A stretch of DNA of 64,000 nucleotides from JAUNBN01 sp036645935 (GCA_036645935.1 JAVXNE010000003.1:62001-126000), one strand, 5' to 3'; numbered from the stretch's first letter, positions 50,592 to 61,070 are shown. Numbers and translations are program-made. Notes: generated by a model from the sequence alone, not told the origin.

Positions 50592-52592
50592 TTATTTTTC
50601 GTCGCTTGCAGTCGGATCTGTTTTTGTGTCAACCGTACTGCTGCTTGCATCAGAAACGGCAGTTTGAACGGAGCCTGCCGCTTCTTCATCCGGCGAATCG
50701 AGCAGCGGCGCATCCTCAACCGTGAACAGCGCGCTTTGAACCTCAGGCAGCGCTTCAGGGTCATCCGAAGTCATTATCGCAGCAAACTGCACCCCATCCA
50801 TTTTTTCGAATTTCAGCAGCATCTTAGCGACAATCTCGAGTTTCCCCATATGGTCGATCAGTATCTTTTTACATTTATCGTAGTTTGTCTCGACGATGGC
50901 GCGTATTTCAGTGTCAATCTCATTTGCAATCTGCTCAGAGTAGCTGCGGGACTGAGTGAAATCGCGGCCAAGGAAAACCTCGTCATGTCCGCCGTAAACA
51001 ATAGGCCCAAGTTTTTCCGAGAACCCATACTGCGTCACCATCGAACGCGCTATTGTGGTCGCACGCTCGAGATCGTTGGACGCTCCGGTTGAGATATCGT
51101 CAAACACCAGTTGTTCGGTAACGCGTCCCCCGAGCAACGTGATGATCTCCTTCTCCATATCTCCTTTTGTGTGCAACATCGTGTCATCATCAGGCAGCCA
51201 CATAGTGTATCCACCCATCTGTCCACGCGGGATAATAGATATCTGGTGCACGGGTTTTTCTGGCGTTGCCACATATATGGAAATCGCATGTCCCGCCTCG
51301 TGATAAGCGGCAACGCGGCGTTCTTTTTCGGTGACCACCTTTGATCTCTTTTCGGGTCCCGCAACGACCTTGATGCTCGCCTCTTCGATATCACTCTCGG
51401 TTATAGCCTTCTGACCCTTTCTCGCTGCAAGCAGCGCCGCCTCATTGATGAGGTTTTCAAGGTCAGCTCCGGTGAACCCTGGAGTGGTTTTTGCTATTTT
51501 AACTAGATCGACATCGGGTCCCATCGGCTTTCCGCGAGAGTGCACTTTCAGTATCTCCTCGCGTCCCTTGATGTCGGGATATCCGACATAGATTGTCCTG
51601 TCAAACCGACCCGGTCTGAGCAGAGCATGGTCAAGTATGTCGGCGCGATTGGTTGCCGCCATCACGATAACTCCCTCGTTCCCTGTGAATCCGTCCATCT
51701 CAACAAGAAGCTGATTGAGTGTCTGCTCGCGCTCGTCATTTCCTCCACCAAGACCCGCGCCGCGCTGACGTCCAACCGCGTCTATCTCGTCAATGAATAT
51801 TATACTCGGACGATTCTTTTTTGCTTTTTCAAATAAATCACGGACGCGGGAAGCTCCGACGCCGACGTAAAGTTCAACAAAGTTTGAGCCTGAAATTGAG
51901 TAAAACGGAACTCCCGCCTCACCCGCAACCGCTCGCGCGAGCAGCGTTTTTCCTGTTCCGGGAGGGCCGACAAGCAACACCCCCGTTGGAATCTTCGCGC
52001 CGAGAGAGTTGAATCTCGAGGGATTCTTGAGATATTCAACGATCTCCTGCAGCTCCTCTTTCTCCTCATCTGCACCGGCGACGTCCTCAAACGTCGACCG
52101 TCTCCCCTCGTCCTGCACAGTTTTCGTTTTCGCTTTGCCGATATTTCCGAGCTTGCCCCCACCGCCCTGCTGGCTCATCATAAAATAGAACACGACCACT
52201 GCGCCGATAAGCAGAAGTGTTGGCAGGTAATTCAAAAGAATTGATCCCCAGTTAGCCGATCTGACATAGGTGTAAACCATCGGCTGCGATGGGTATTTTG
52301 CATCGTACTCGTCAAAATAATCCTTTACGTCGTTCCAGAAAATCTGGATATCCGGCACGAGATAGGTGTGGGAAGGTGTCTCCTTGGTATCTGTGCGCAG
52401 CTTGTATTTCAGCTGCCCATTACCCAGATCCAGCTGGAACTCACTCACCTTGAGTTGTTTGAACTCGTTTACAATAGCGGAGTATTTCTCATCGGCTATA
52501 TTTCTGTTGCTGAACATGTAAAACGTCATGAGCAGCATCGCTGCGATTAACAGCAGAGAAAGTCCTCTACCCCTATTTCCTTTTGTCTGCAT
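50592..52592 (-). CDS. ftsH: ATP-dependent zinc metalloprotease FtsH
   Basis: 666 residues. Two membrane helices (about 10-28 and 117-139) flank an extracytoplasmic domain of ~85 residues. The AAA domain has Walker A GPPGTGKT at 209-216, Walker B IIFIDEIDA, and the pore motif FVELYVG. The M41 protease has HEAGH at 431-435 (zinc) and the third ligand Asp in ASNDLERAT. The tail after about 600 is Ser/Thr/Asp-rich and unstructured. It degrades misfolded membrane proteins and regulators. It is 71 bases downstream of hpt. Confidence 0.96.
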   Translation of the reverse strand: MQTKGNRGRGLSLLLIAAMLLMTFYMFSNRNIADEKYSAIVNEFKQLKVSEFQLDLGNGQLKYKLRTDTKETPSHTYLVPDIQIFWNDVKDYFDEYDAKYPSQPMVYTYVRSANWGSILLNYLPTLLLIGAVVVFYFMMSQQGGGGKLGNIGKAKTKTVQDEGRRSTFEDVAGADEEKEELQEIVEYLKNPSRFNSLGAKIPTGVLLVGPPGTGKTLLARAVAGEAGVPFYSISGSNFVELYVGVGASRVRDLFEKAKKNRPSIIFIDEIDAVGRQRGAGLGGGNDEREQTLNQLLVEMDGFTGNEGVIVMAATNRADILDHALLRPGRFDRTIYVGYPDIKGREEILKVHSRGKPMGPDVDLVKIAKTTPGFTGADLENLINEAALLAARKGQKAITESDIEEASIKVVAGPEKRSKVVTEKERRVAAYHEAGHAISIYVATPEKPVHQISIIPRGQMGGYTMWLPDDDTMLHTKGDMEKEIITLLGGRVTEQLVFDDISTGASNDLERATTIARSMVTQYGFSEKLGPIVYGGHDEVFLGRDFTQSRSYSEQIANEIDTEIRAIVETNYDKCKKILIDHMGKLEIVAKMLLKFEKMDGVQFAAIMTSDDPEALPEVQSALFTVEDAPLLDSPDEEAAGSVQTAVSDASSSTVDTKTDPTASDEK

Positions 52593-52663
52593 CGATCGAT
52601 TCCGTTTCTACGCCAATTCCTCGGCGATTGATAGTTGGCGGCTCAATGCCGCTTTTTGAATTA

Positions 52664-53212
52664 TTATCCTATCGGCTCGGCATACACGCTGGGCTTGAGC
52701 ACTCCGATATATGGCAGATTTCTGTATCGCTCGGCATAATCGAGACCGTATCCGATGACAAATTCATCGGGAATAGTGAAGCCTACATAATCAGGTACAA
52801 TATCCGATTTGCGGCGACTCGGTTTGTCTAAAAGCGTTGCGATTCTAAGACTTGCAGGCTCTCTGACCTCCATCAGTTCTTTTAGATAAGAGAGAGTGAT
52901 TCCGCTGTCGAGGATATCCTCAACTATGAGCACGTCGCGACCTTCCAACGAAGTTCCGACGTCCTTGATCACCTGCACTGCTCCGGAACTCACCGTTCCG
53001 TTTTCATAACTCGAGACGACCATAAAATCTATTTCAAGCTCGACGTCTATTGCCCGAATGAGATCGGACACAAAGACAACCGAGCCCTTTAGCACACTTA
53101 TTATTACCGGCACTCTGCCCTCATAATCGGCGGAAATTCGCGCTCCCATTTCTTTTACCTTCTGGGAAAGTTCCTCCTCGGAAAGCAGAACCTTCAGCAC
53201 ATCTCCGTGCAT
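52664..53212 (-). CDS. hpt: Hypoxanthine phosphoribosyltransferase
   Basis: 182 residues from ATG 53212, with GGGGGT upstream inside the end of tilS. The PRPP-binding motif VLIVEDILDSGITL and the N-terminal PPi loop LKGSVVF mark the HPRT family; late residues VPDYVGFTIPDEFVIGYGLD hold the purine-binding part. Converts hypoxanthine or guanine with PRPP to IMP or GMP. Starts 5 bases after the tilS stop, the classic tilS-hpt-ftsH order. Confidence 0.94.
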   Translation of the reverse strand: MHGDVLKVLLSEEELSQKVKEMGARISADYEGRVPVIISVLKGSVVFVSDLIRAIDVELEIDFMVVSSYENGTVSSGAVQVIKDVGTSLEGRDVLIVEDILDSGITLSYLKELMEVREPASLRIATLLDKPSRRKSDIVPDYVGFTIPDEFVIGYGLDYAERYRNLPYIGVLKPSVYAEPIG

Positions 53213-53217
53213 GTTAA

Positions 53218-54630
53218 TTACCCCCTTTTTCTGGACACAGAAAATTTTATTATATTTCTCACGCCGTCTCCCGCCGCGTGACCTGACGACACGCCCGCGC
53301 ATTCAGTCCACACGATCCCGCTGTCATCGCACACCACCGGAGTTGCAGATCGCTCTTGTGCTGAAACTCCCGATTCATGCATTATCTTTTTGAGGGTTTT
53401 CGTGACGTTTCGCCCACGCGGAGAGTAAGCGTCGCCCTCCTTGCGGGAGCGCGCAACAAGTTTGCCCACTATTTTATCACAGTCTGCCACATTTTTTAAG
53501 TCATTATTGCAAATATTTTTAAAATTTACAACGCCGGCTCGTTCAATCGTGAGAATTTGGCCGCCCGGAAGCGCGTTGTCTCCCAATATCAGCTGCTGTG
53601 AATAATTCTGCTGCAGGACATGTTGTCTTTCAATTACTGATAGGGTGTCGCCATCTCTGCGAAGATATCTGTTCTCTGCAAGCTGCATCTCATGCAGTTC
53701 TCCAACCAACACGCGACACGCAAGTTCGACACATCTTTCGTCCACGTCCTCACGTAAAGACTCTGCAATACTTTTCAGCGCAAGCTCACGAACCAGAGGG
53801 TCAAGGTCAAGCAGTGACAGTGCACTGAAACTCTCGAGCACCGACAAAATGCCGTCCAACCCTAAAATGTCAGTCGGAGCACAGCGCGCATTTTCAATCG
53901 CGTCCGCAACTGCACTGTCAATATATTCGGAAATGTCCCGAGCTCTTCGTGCAAATTTGGCAATATTAAGCGCAGCCGCATCATTGACAAGGCCCAGCTC
54001 GGGCAGCACCCTCGTGCGAATCCGATTGCGAGAATAGTCACAGGAAGAATTGGTCGAATCGGTGACATATTTCTCGCCCCGCCGCTCAAGGTAGCGCTCA
54101 ATTTCGGTGCGGGTTGCCTCAATAAACGGACGTATAATTCTGCCGCGCACAGGTGGTATGCCCGCTACGCCCTTTATTCCGGCGCCGCGCACTAAGTTGA
54201 AAAGCACCGTCTCAGCGACATCTCCGCTCGTGTGCGCCGTCGCGGCGAAACAGTCGCGCTCTGTTGCGATTGTTTCAAAGAAGTCATATCGCAGCTCGCG
54301 CGCCCAACTCTCGACACTCTTGCCCTGAGGCTTATCGCGCGCGCTCATATCCGCACGGCTGACGATGCAATCGACACCTATTCGGGCACACAGTGCACGG
54401 ACAAACGTCTCATCCAAATCGCTCTCTTGACCGCGCAGGCCGTGATTAAAGTGACACGCGGTCAGCTCTGAAATGCCTATCTCATCGCGCAGTTCCAACA
54501 AAACAAACAAAAGCGCGACCGAATCGGCGCCGCCCGAAACGCACGCCAAAACGCGGTCGCCCCGTTTTGTCATCGAATATCGCGCAAATGCTTCCCGCGC
54601 CTTTTCAATCAAAATATCAGTCTTCTGCAT
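53218..54630 (-). CDS. tilS: tRNA(Ile)-lysidine synthase
   Basis: About 470 residues. The PP-loop SGGADSVAL (about 32-40) and the following HFNHGLRG and RELRYDFF segments define TilS; the C-terminal domain ends in the TilS_C pattern with RKEGDAYSPRGRNVTKTLKK. The enzyme makes lysidine at C34 of tRNA-Ile(CAU), giving AUA decoding. ATG at 54630 lies inside the end of dnaB (14-base overlap), so it is translationally coupled; a TTG at 54639 is an alternative start. Confidence 0.93.
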   Translation of the reverse strand: MQKTDILIEKAREAFARYSMTKRGDRVLACVSGGADSVALLFVLLELRDEIGISELTACHFNHGLRGQESDLDETFVRALCARIGVDCIVSRADMSARDKPQGKSVESWARELRYDFFETIATERDCFAATAHTSGDVAETVLFNLVRGAGIKGVAGIPPVRGRIIRPFIEATRTEIERYLERRGEKYVTDSTNSSCDYSRNRIRTRVLPELGLVNDAAALNIAKFARRARDISEYIDSAVADAIENARCAPTDILGLDGILSVLESFSALSLLDLDPLVRELALKSIAESLREDVDERCVELACRVLVGELHEMQLAENRYLRRDGDTLSVIERQHVLQQNYSQQLILGDNALPGGQILTIERAGVVNFKNICNNDLKNVADCDKIVGKLVARSRKEGDAYSPRGRNVTKTLKKIMHESGVSAQERSATPVVCDDSGIVWTECAGVSSGHAAGDGVRNIIKFSVSRKRG

Positions 54631-55981
54631 ATACGTCAAGCGCAGTAAAGCGCGTGTGCAGTCCGTCCCAGTGTAACTTAATGCGTGTCACCTCTCCGTG
54701 ACGGTTTTTCGCGATGATAAGCATGACCTCAGGATTCTCGACGACCTCTTCCTCGCCGTTTGAATCCTTGTGTAGAAACAGCACGATATCCGCATCCTGC
54801 TCTATAGATCCCGAATCACGCAAATCGGAAAGTTTTGGCCGACGCGACTGCTTCTCACTGTCTCTGGAGAGTTGCGAGAGCAGTATGACAGGAACGTTAA
54901 GTTCCTTGGCCATGATTTTAAATGCGCGTGTTATTTCGGAAATTTCATTTACGCGGGAGTCGGAGCGACGGCTGTTTCCTCCCATGAGCTGAAGATAATC
55001 CACCACAATCAGCCCGAGATCTTTGAGGCGACGCGCCTTTGCTTTTATCTCAGCAACCGAAATTCCGCTCGTATCATCGATGAATATCTTTGTGTGGGAG
55101 AGCCGCGACATGGCTTCAGCAATTACAGGCCAGCTGTCGGGCGACTCAATACCGTTACGGAAAACTCCCGACGCAATTCCGGAGCTGCTGCTAAGAATTC
55201 GCTGAGCGATCTGCTGCTTTGTCATCTCAAGTGAAAAAAAGGCGATCGAAACATCGTCGCGACGTGACGCGAGATTCGCCGCGATATTGAGTGCAAAGCT
55301 CGTCTTGCCGACGCCGGGACGGGCGGCGAGTATTATGAGGTCAGACTTGTTGAGACCCGTCAGCACGCGGTCGAGTGAGTCAAATCCGGTTGGCAGTCCG
55401 CGGTACTTCTCGCTGTCAGGTCCCGACAGCTTGCTAAGTCTGTCAATAACTTCGACAAGCACCGATTCAAGTTTCCACAATTCGGAACGGTCGCGTCCGC
55501 CACGCACCTCATAAACGCGCTGCTCGAGATAATCGAGCAATGTCGGGGCGCTGTTTGCACCCTCTGCTGCCTGTGTCATGACTTCACGGCAGATATTTAT
55601 CAGCGCTCGCTGAAGATATTTGTCGTAAACAATTTTCGCATATGCGCCAATGTTGCTAACCGTAGGAACAGTCTGCGTTATGTTGTACAGGTATAGCTTG
55701 GCGTCCTCCTCGTTCGGAAAGACGCATGCTGTAGTGACAGAGTTGAGCACCGTCACGAAATCAACAGGCTTACCCGACGTTGAAAGCAGCATCATCTCGC
55801 GAAATATCTCAGAGTTCTGTGTATGGTAAAAGTGCTCGGGCAATAGGCTTCCGCCTATATCATCGAGCACTTTTGAATCCAGTATTATCGCACCGAGCAC
55901 AGCCTGCTCTGCCTCTACGCTGTATGGCAGATTCACGCCGAGAGCCTCGAGCGACAGTTCATAACCTTGACCCTGCGCCAT
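54617..55981 (-). CDS. dnaB: Replicative DNA helicase DnaB
   Basis: 454 residues. DnaB N-terminal domain (20-120), linker, RecA-like helicase domain with Walker A ARPGVGKTS at 220-228, Walker B LIVVDYLQLM, and the SRDSEKQSRRPKLSDLRDSG arginine-rich motif. Hexameric helicase at the replication fork. CAGGAGA precedes the ATG; it begins 12 bases after rplI. Confidence 0.96.
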   Translation of the reverse strand: MAQGQGYELSLEALGVNLPYSVEAEQAVLGAIILDSKVLDDIGGSLLPEHFYHTQNSEIFREMMLLSTSGKPVDFVTVLNSVTTACVFPNEEDAKLYLYNITQTVPTVSNIGAYAKIVYDKYLQRALINICREVMTQAAEGANSAPTLLDYLEQRVYEVRGGRDRSELWKLESVLVEVIDRLSKLSGPDSEKYRGLPTGFDSLDRVLTGLNKSDLIILAARPGVGKTSFALNIAANLASRRDDVSIAFFSLEMTKQQIAQRILSSSSGIASGVFRNGIESPDSWPVIAEAMSRLSHTKIFIDDTSGISVAEIKAKARRLKDLGLIVVDYLQLMGGNSRRSDSRVNEISEITRAFKIMAKELNVPVILLSQLSRDSEKQSRRPKLSDLRDSGSIEQDADIVLFLHKDSNGEEEVVENPEVMLIIAKNRHGEVTRIKLHWDGLHTRFTALDVYAED

Positions 55982-55993
55982 GTGATCTCCTGT

Positions 55994-56437
55994 TTATTCG
56001 CAAACTGTGATTTTGATCGCAGCGCTCACACCGCTGTACAGCTTGACGGTGACATCATAATCACCGAAAGTCTTTATGTCCTTATCGAGCAAAATCTTAC
56101 GCTTATCTATCTCGCATCCCGTCTGAGTCTTGATAGTCTCGGCGATTTCCTTCGCGGTGACAGAGCCAAACAAACGCTCTCCACCACCTGCTTTTCCCTT
56201 GATGGTAAACGTCATTCCGGACAGCTTTTTTGCGAGCTGTTCTGCATCTTCAAGTTCAATGGCCTTGTGGTGCGCCTTTGCTTCGTTTTTGATGTTGACC
56301 GCGTTGAGTGCGGAGCTTGAGGCGACAATCGCTATCTTGCGGGGCAGCATATAGTTTCTCGCATAACCGTCCGCGACCTCCACCACATCGTCTTTTTTAC
56401 CTGTTCCTTTAACATCCTGCAGTAATACTACTTTCAT
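55994..56437 (-). CDS. rplI: 50S ribosomal protein L9
   Basis: 147 residues: N-terminal globular domain with the L9 signature VKGTGKKDDVVEVADGYARNYMLP, the long connecting helix, and the C-terminal domain with LFGSVTAKEIAE. Usual length. AAGGAG precedes the ATG; it starts 4 bases after gdpP. Confidence 0.97.
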   Translation of the reverse strand: MKVVLLQDVKGTGKKDDVVEVADGYARNYMLPRKIAIVASSSALNAVNIKNEAKAHHKAIELEDAEQLAKKLSGMTFTIKGKAGGGERLFGSVTAKEIAETIKTQTGCEIDKRKILLDKDIKTFGDYDVTVKLYSGVSAAIKITVCE

Positions 56438-56441
56438 TTTT

Positions 56442-58427
56442 CTATTCTCCTTGCGTTGGGCTGTTGTTATCGAGATAGTGATCTATCGCTTCGTAAATGA
56501 GTTTCTTGACATCCGCAAGATCCGCGTCGTCAATTTGAACTCCGGCCATTGTCTGGTGTCCTCCTCCGCCAAGGTATTCCATAATCAACTGAACATTGAA
56601 TGCGCCGAGGCTTCGTGAGGAGATGTGTATCTTATTCTGGAAACGCACTGCAACTATCGACGCGCTTATCCCGTCAATTCCAAGAAGATCGTCGGCCGCC
56701 TGCGGGATGACAACCCGCATGTTTTCAGGCAAACTGTCCGAGACAATCACGGCACAGCCGCGATAGAGCTCGGCGTTTGCAACGAGCGCCATCTTGTTTT
56801 TATATGTGGCAAGATCTGTCGAGAAGAGCATTTTTGCCTGTGCCGGGGATGCACCGAGTCGTCGAAGATAAGACGCGGCTTCAAAGGTTCTAACCCCCGT
56901 CCGCACCGAGAAATCGCGGGAATCAAGCATTATGCCTGACAGCATGCCCTCCGCTTCGGTCTTTGTGGGTTTTTCGCTCGTCGTCTCGATGTTTTGCAAC
57001 AACTCTGCGACCAGCTCACTGCACGAGCTTGCATAGGGTTCATGGTAACTCAACACTGCATTTTCTATATGTCCGACCATCTTGCGATGATGATCAACAA
57101 TCATAATATTGTTGGTGCTGCGAAGCAGCGCCGCATTTTCAACAAGAGTCGGGACATGGCAATCAACGACGACTAACAGTGTCTGATCGTCGACGATGTC
57201 CTCAGCATCGGAGGGAGAAACAAACAGTTCCGGACCGCTCTCGGAAACCAATCTGTCGTACAGCGCGCGAGCGAAAGTCATGCGCGAATCGAGAACGACG
57301 CGTACCTTTGCGCCGCAGATATGTGCCGCACGCGCAAGCCCGACGCTCGATCCGAGCGAGTCCAGATCGGACATCTTGTGTCCCATAATCACGACATTTT
57401 TGGCAGCGCGCATCAGATCGCACATCGCCATGGCCACTATGCGGGATTTAACTTTGTTTCTTTTTTCCACAGCGCGGTTTACGCCGCCGTAGAATTCATA
57501 CCCATTTTGTGTTTTCATCGCAGCCTGATCCCCGCCGCGTCCCAATGCCATATCGAGCGCGCGTCGCGCTTGAATGTAGTTCTCATACATCGTTTTTGCG
57601 CCGCGTCCCACGCCTATTGACATCGTTACAGGGACGGTTTCGCTGTGTATCGACCGCACTGTGTCCAGTATTGGAAATCGCTGTTCGATGAATTTCTCGA
57701 TGTGCTGCTCTTCGATTACAGCGATATAGCTGCGCTCGGACAGTCTGAAAAAGATACCGTTTGTCGTGTTGATGAAGTCCTCCATCGCACGGAAAACCTC
57801 TGACATGAGCTCGGCGCGGGTGCTGTCCTTGGCCTCGCTTGAGAGTTCATCATAGCTGTCGATCGCAAACATCAGCACTGATGGACGGGTGCGCTTAAAG
57901 CGCAGCGCGTCGTCATAAAGCACTGTCGCGTCGACGAGCAGTGTCACGTAAAGCAAATCCCCGGCGTCATGTGACGACTCGGTGCTGTAAACGTAATAGT
58001 GACCCTCTCTCACCCTGCACAAAGCGCCGTGCGGCTGAGAGCTGCGCGCGGGGTCGAACCCCTCAATCACACTCTTGATATCCTCAAGATAGATGTCCGT
58101 TCCCCCGGCAATATCTGCGCGGAACGCGTCGTTATACCACAGCGCAGACCCGCCAGCATCGGTGATTACGACAGGCGCTGTTATTGTCGAGAGGATCGAC
58201 TGCTGTGTGGCACTCATGCCCGGACCGATACCTGTGATCAGCGTCGCGAGACTCTTGCGAATCTGCACGACGCGCGCCACAAATAACAGCACAACGAACG
58301 CCGTCATACCCAGTACAACAAAAAACAAGTTTGGGTTGACGAAGAACATGGCACAGGTGAGCGAGATGAAGCAAAAAGCCATCACGCACAGCACAATTTC
58401 AATTGTAATATTCCGTCGGAATTTCAT
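56442..58427 (-). CDS. gdpP: Cyclic-di-AMP phosphodiesterase GdpP (DHH family)
   Basis: 661 residues from ATG 58427 (GAAAAAGG upstream). Two N-terminal membrane helices (about 8-50), a PAS-like domain, a degenerate GGDEF domain in which the signature is FRLSERSY, then a DHH domain (GHKMSDLDSLGSS, VVDCHVP, IVDHHRK) and DHHA1 (with GGGGHQTMAG). The active-site Asp/His set is complete. It degrades c-di-AMP to pApA at the membrane; c-di-AMP in turn controls K+ uptake proteins of the type encoded at 7.8-10.5 kb. It lies between rnj and rplI as in most Firmicutes. Confidence 0.94.
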   Translation of the reverse strand: MKFRRNITIEIVLCVMAFCFISLTCAMFFVNPNLFFVVLGMTAFVVLLFVARVVQIRKSLATLITGIGPGMSATQQSILSTITAPVVITDAGGSALWYNDAFRADIAGGTDIYLEDIKSVIEGFDPARSSQPHGALCRVREGHYYVYSTESSHDAGDLLYVTLLVDATVLYDDALRFKRTRPSVLMFAIDSYDELSSEAKDSTRAELMSEVFRAMEDFINTTNGIFFRLSERSYIAVIEEQHIEKFIEQRFPILDTVRSIHSETVPVTMSIGVGRGAKTMYENYIQARRALDMALGRGGDQAAMKTQNGYEFYGGVNRAVEKRNKVKSRIVAMAMCDLMRAAKNVVIMGHKMSDLDSLGSSVGLARAAHICGAKVRVVLDSRMTFARALYDRLVSESGPELFVSPSDAEDIVDDQTLLVVVDCHVPTLVENAALLRSTNNIMIVDHHRKMVGHIENAVLSYHEPYASSCSELVAELLQNIETTSEKPTKTEAEGMLSGIMLDSRDFSVRTGVRTFEAASYLRRLGASPAQAKMLFSTDLATYKNKMALVANAELYRGCAVIVSDSLPENMRVVIPQAADDLLGIDGISASIVAVRFQNKIHISSRSLGAFNVQLIMEYLGGGGHQTMAGVQIDDADLADVKKLIYEAIDHYLDNNSPTQGE

Positions 58428-58458
58428 AATACCTTTTTCGCGCAAAAAACGCGTGATG

Positions 58459-60312
58459 TTATATTTCCATAATAACGGGCAGTATCATCGGGCTGCGCTT
58501 GGTGCGGCGATCCATCAGTCTTTGCAGCTCTTCCCTGATTTTCGGGCGGACATCGCCCTTGCCATATTTATCTCCGCTGGCGGAATAGTAATCCTCCAGT
58601 ATTTTCTTCACAAGCTCTTTCGCCTCGGCAATAAGCGGCTCACTCTCCTTGACGTAGACGAATCCGCGGGATATCACGTCGGGTCCTGAGATTATCTCTT
58701 TGGTCTCGTTGTCAACGGTGCACACAACGACCATCAGGCCGTCCTGCGCAAGGTGCTTGCGATCGCGCAGCACGACACTTCCGACATCACCGACCCCGAG
58801 GCCGTCGACCAACACCTTGCCCGACGCAACCTGTCCCATGATTTGGTAGTTACCGTCTTTGAACTCGATAACCTCGCCTATCTCCGGTAAAATTATCCGA
58901 GAGCTCGGTATGCCGACTGTCTCTGCGAGCCGCGCGTGCTTGACGAGATGCTTGTACTCGCCGTGAACCGGAATGAAAAACTTCGGTTTGGTGAGCTGCA
59001 TCATGAGCTTCAGCTCATCCTGGCAAGCGTGCCCCGAGGCATGTGCCTCATACATTTTTTCATAAATGACATCACTGCCCAGCTTCATCAGACCGTTGAT
59101 AACCCGTGTGACCATCTTCTCATTTCCGGGAATCGGAGTTGCCGAAATGATGATGAGATCGTCCGATGAAATGGTTACCTGTTTGTGCGATCCCGCCGCC
59201 ATGCGCGAGAGCGCTGAGAGCGGCTCACCCTGGCTTCCCGTTGTGATGATGATGAGATCACTCGGCTTGTAGTTCTTAATCTTGTCGATATCCACGAGAA
59301 TGTCGTCCTTCATCTTGAGATATCCGAGTTCGAGAGCGATGCGGGTGTAATTCTCCATACTGCGACCGGACAGCGCTATCTTGCGCCCGTGTCTCTCGGC
59401 AAGATCAATTATCTGCTGCACTCGCTGGATGTTGGAAGCAAACGACGCAATCAGCAGTCTCTTGCCATCTGCGCGCGATATCAGCTTCTCAAGAGACTCG
59501 CCGACACGGCTTTCCGTCATGCTGCTGCCAGGCTTCTCCGCATTGGTCGAATCGGAAAGCAGCGCGAGCACACCGTCGCTGCCGAGCTGTCCAAAGCGCG
59601 TGAGGTCAATCGTATCCCCGAAAACAGGGGTGTAGTCAACCTTGAAGTCTCCCGTTTGAACAACCATACCCGCCGGGGTATTGATTGCAAGCGCGACGGC
59701 GTCCGGTATAGAGTGATTTACCCGTATCGTCTCAACACTCATACAGCCGAAAACCACACTGTCCCCAGCCTCTATTGTGTTAAGGCGTGGTTTGAACGGA
59801 AGCTTGTGCTCCGAGAGCTTTGCCTCAATGAGGCCTATTGTGAGTTTGGTGCCGTATATCGGAATATCCATCTCCTTAAGGAGATATGGGATAGCTCCGA
59901 TGTGATCCTCATGTCCGTGGGTGACAATCAGCCCGCGTATGCTGTCCTTTTTTTCAACAACATATGAGAAGTCGGGTATCACGATATCGACGCCGAGCAT
60001 CTCATCGTCCGGGAAGCACAGTCCGCAGTCGACGATGAAGCGATCATTTCCGGCCTCATACATTGTCATGTTTTTGCCAATCTCGCCGAGGCCACCCAGC
60101 GGGATGATGCGCAGAGAATTATCTGACGATCCGAGTTTCGTCACCCTCTTGTTTTCCTTGCTTCGAGCCACTCGCGGAATCGGCCGCGCCTTTGTCTTGT
60201 TCTGTTCGGCACGAGGTGCTTTGCGCGCCGATGCTGTGTCCAGGTTGATTTTGTCGAATGCGCGCGGAAGGCTTTCCGCGCCGTTTTTCTTTTTGTCTTT
60301 GATCTGATTCAA
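58459..60312 (-). CDS. rnj: Ribonuclease J
   Basis: 617 residues. A basic disordered N-terminal extension (1-66) precedes the metallo-beta-lactamase core with THGHEDHIGA (131-140), then beta-CASP motifs SDSTNAEKPG, SFASN, TTGSQGEP and PVHGEYKHL. The end has the RNase J C-terminal domain. It has 5'-3' exo- and endonuclease activity in RNA decay and processing. TTG start at 60312, 8 bases after AGGAG. It heads the block rnj-gdpP-rplI-dnaB-tilS-hpt-ftsH. Confidence 0.94.
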   Translation of the reverse strand: MNQIKDKKKNGAESLPRAFDKINLDTASARKAPRAEQNKTKARPIPRVARSKENKRVTKLGSSDNSLRIIPLGGLGEIGKNMTMYEAGNDRFIVDCGLCFPDDEMLGVDIVIPDFSYVVEKKDSIRGLIVTHGHEDHIGAIPYLLKEMDIPIYGTKLTIGLIEAKLSEHKLPFKPRLNTIEAGDSVVFGCMSVETIRVNHSIPDAVALAINTPAGMVVQTGDFKVDYTPVFGDTIDLTRFGQLGSDGVLALLSDSTNAEKPGSSMTESRVGESLEKLISRADGKRLLIASFASNIQRVQQIIDLAERHGRKIALSGRSMENYTRIALELGYLKMKDDILVDIDKIKNYKPSDLIIITTGSQGEPLSALSRMAAGSHKQVTISSDDLIIISATPIPGNEKMVTRVINGLMKLGSDVIYEKMYEAHASGHACQDELKLMMQLTKPKFFIPVHGEYKHLVKHARLAETVGIPSSRIILPEIGEVIEFKDGNYQIMGQVASGKVLVDGLGVGDVGSVVLRDRKHLAQDGLMVVVCTVDNETKEIISGPDVISRGFVYVKESEPLIAEAKELVKKILEDYYSASGDKYGKGDVRPKIREELQRLMDRRTKRSPMILPVIMEI

Positions 60313-60629
60313 ATGTGTAACTCCTTTTGTGTGTGTAAAACAAACTCAAGCCCGCCTTTTTTCAAGAGCGGACCTTTTCGCGCATTGCGGATGATATATT
60401 GATGCGGAAGCCACATGAGGCGTCCGACGGATACCGTTGGAAGGCGCATTGAGCGTTCTGAATTACTATATTACTTTTTACGGATAATATTGTCAAATGT
60501 AAAATAGCTAATCACAAAATTGCAAACCGCTGCAAAAATAGCGCATCACTCGGTGGGCGGACTTGCCGCAGGCTGTTGCAACAGCTATAATGTATTATAT
60601 AATTATTTTATCACCTGGACGGAGACGAT
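60313..60629. other. Divergent intergenic region rnj / rnhA
   Basis: About 315 bases holding the promoters of two divergent genes. I see an AT-rich segment (60465-60540) but no promoter pair, riboswitch or remnant that I can support. Confidence 0.4.
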
Positions 60630-61070
60630 ATGAAAAAACAGGTAGACCTGTATTGCGACGGTGCGTGTTCCGGCAACCCGGGACCCGGCGGCTGGGGCAC
60701 AATTCTTGTGTATAAAGAGAAAGAGCTCGAGCTTTCAGGATTTGAACGCGACACCACAAACAATCGAATGGAGCTTGTCGCCGTCATAAAAGGACTTGAG
60801 ACGCTCAAAGAGCGCTGTTACGTTGACGTTTACAGCGACTCCAAATATGTGACAGACAGCGTGCGCAAGGGTTGGCTGTTCGATTGGGAGCGTCGAGGCT
60901 GGAAAAACTCTCAGAAGGTTGAGCCTCCCAACCGCGATTTGTGGGAGCGGCTCCTTGTTATGCTCGCGCGCCACGAGGTTGATTTTCATTGGGTGAAGGG
61001 TCATGCTGGCCATCCTTACAACGAGCGATGCGACTCGCTCGCTGTCGCACAGTATAACGAAAACCGTTAA
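60630..61070 (+). CDS. rnhA: Ribonuclease HI
   Basis: 146 residues, the usual length. Catalytic acids: Asp10 in YCDGACSGNPGPGG, Glu in NRMELVAV (about 48), Asp in VYSDSKYV (about 70) and Asp in ERCDSLA (about 134). It removes RNA from RNA-DNA hybrids. GGAG lies 6 bases before the ATG. First gene of a plus-strand group ahead of nifS. Confidence 0.96.
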   Translation: MKKQVDLYCDGACSGNPGPGGWGTILVYKEKELELSGFERDTTNNRMELVAVIKGLETLKERCYVDVYSDSKYVTDSVRKGWLFDWERRGWKNSQKVEPPNRDLWERLLVMLARHEVDFHWVKGHAGHPYNERCDSLAVAQYNENR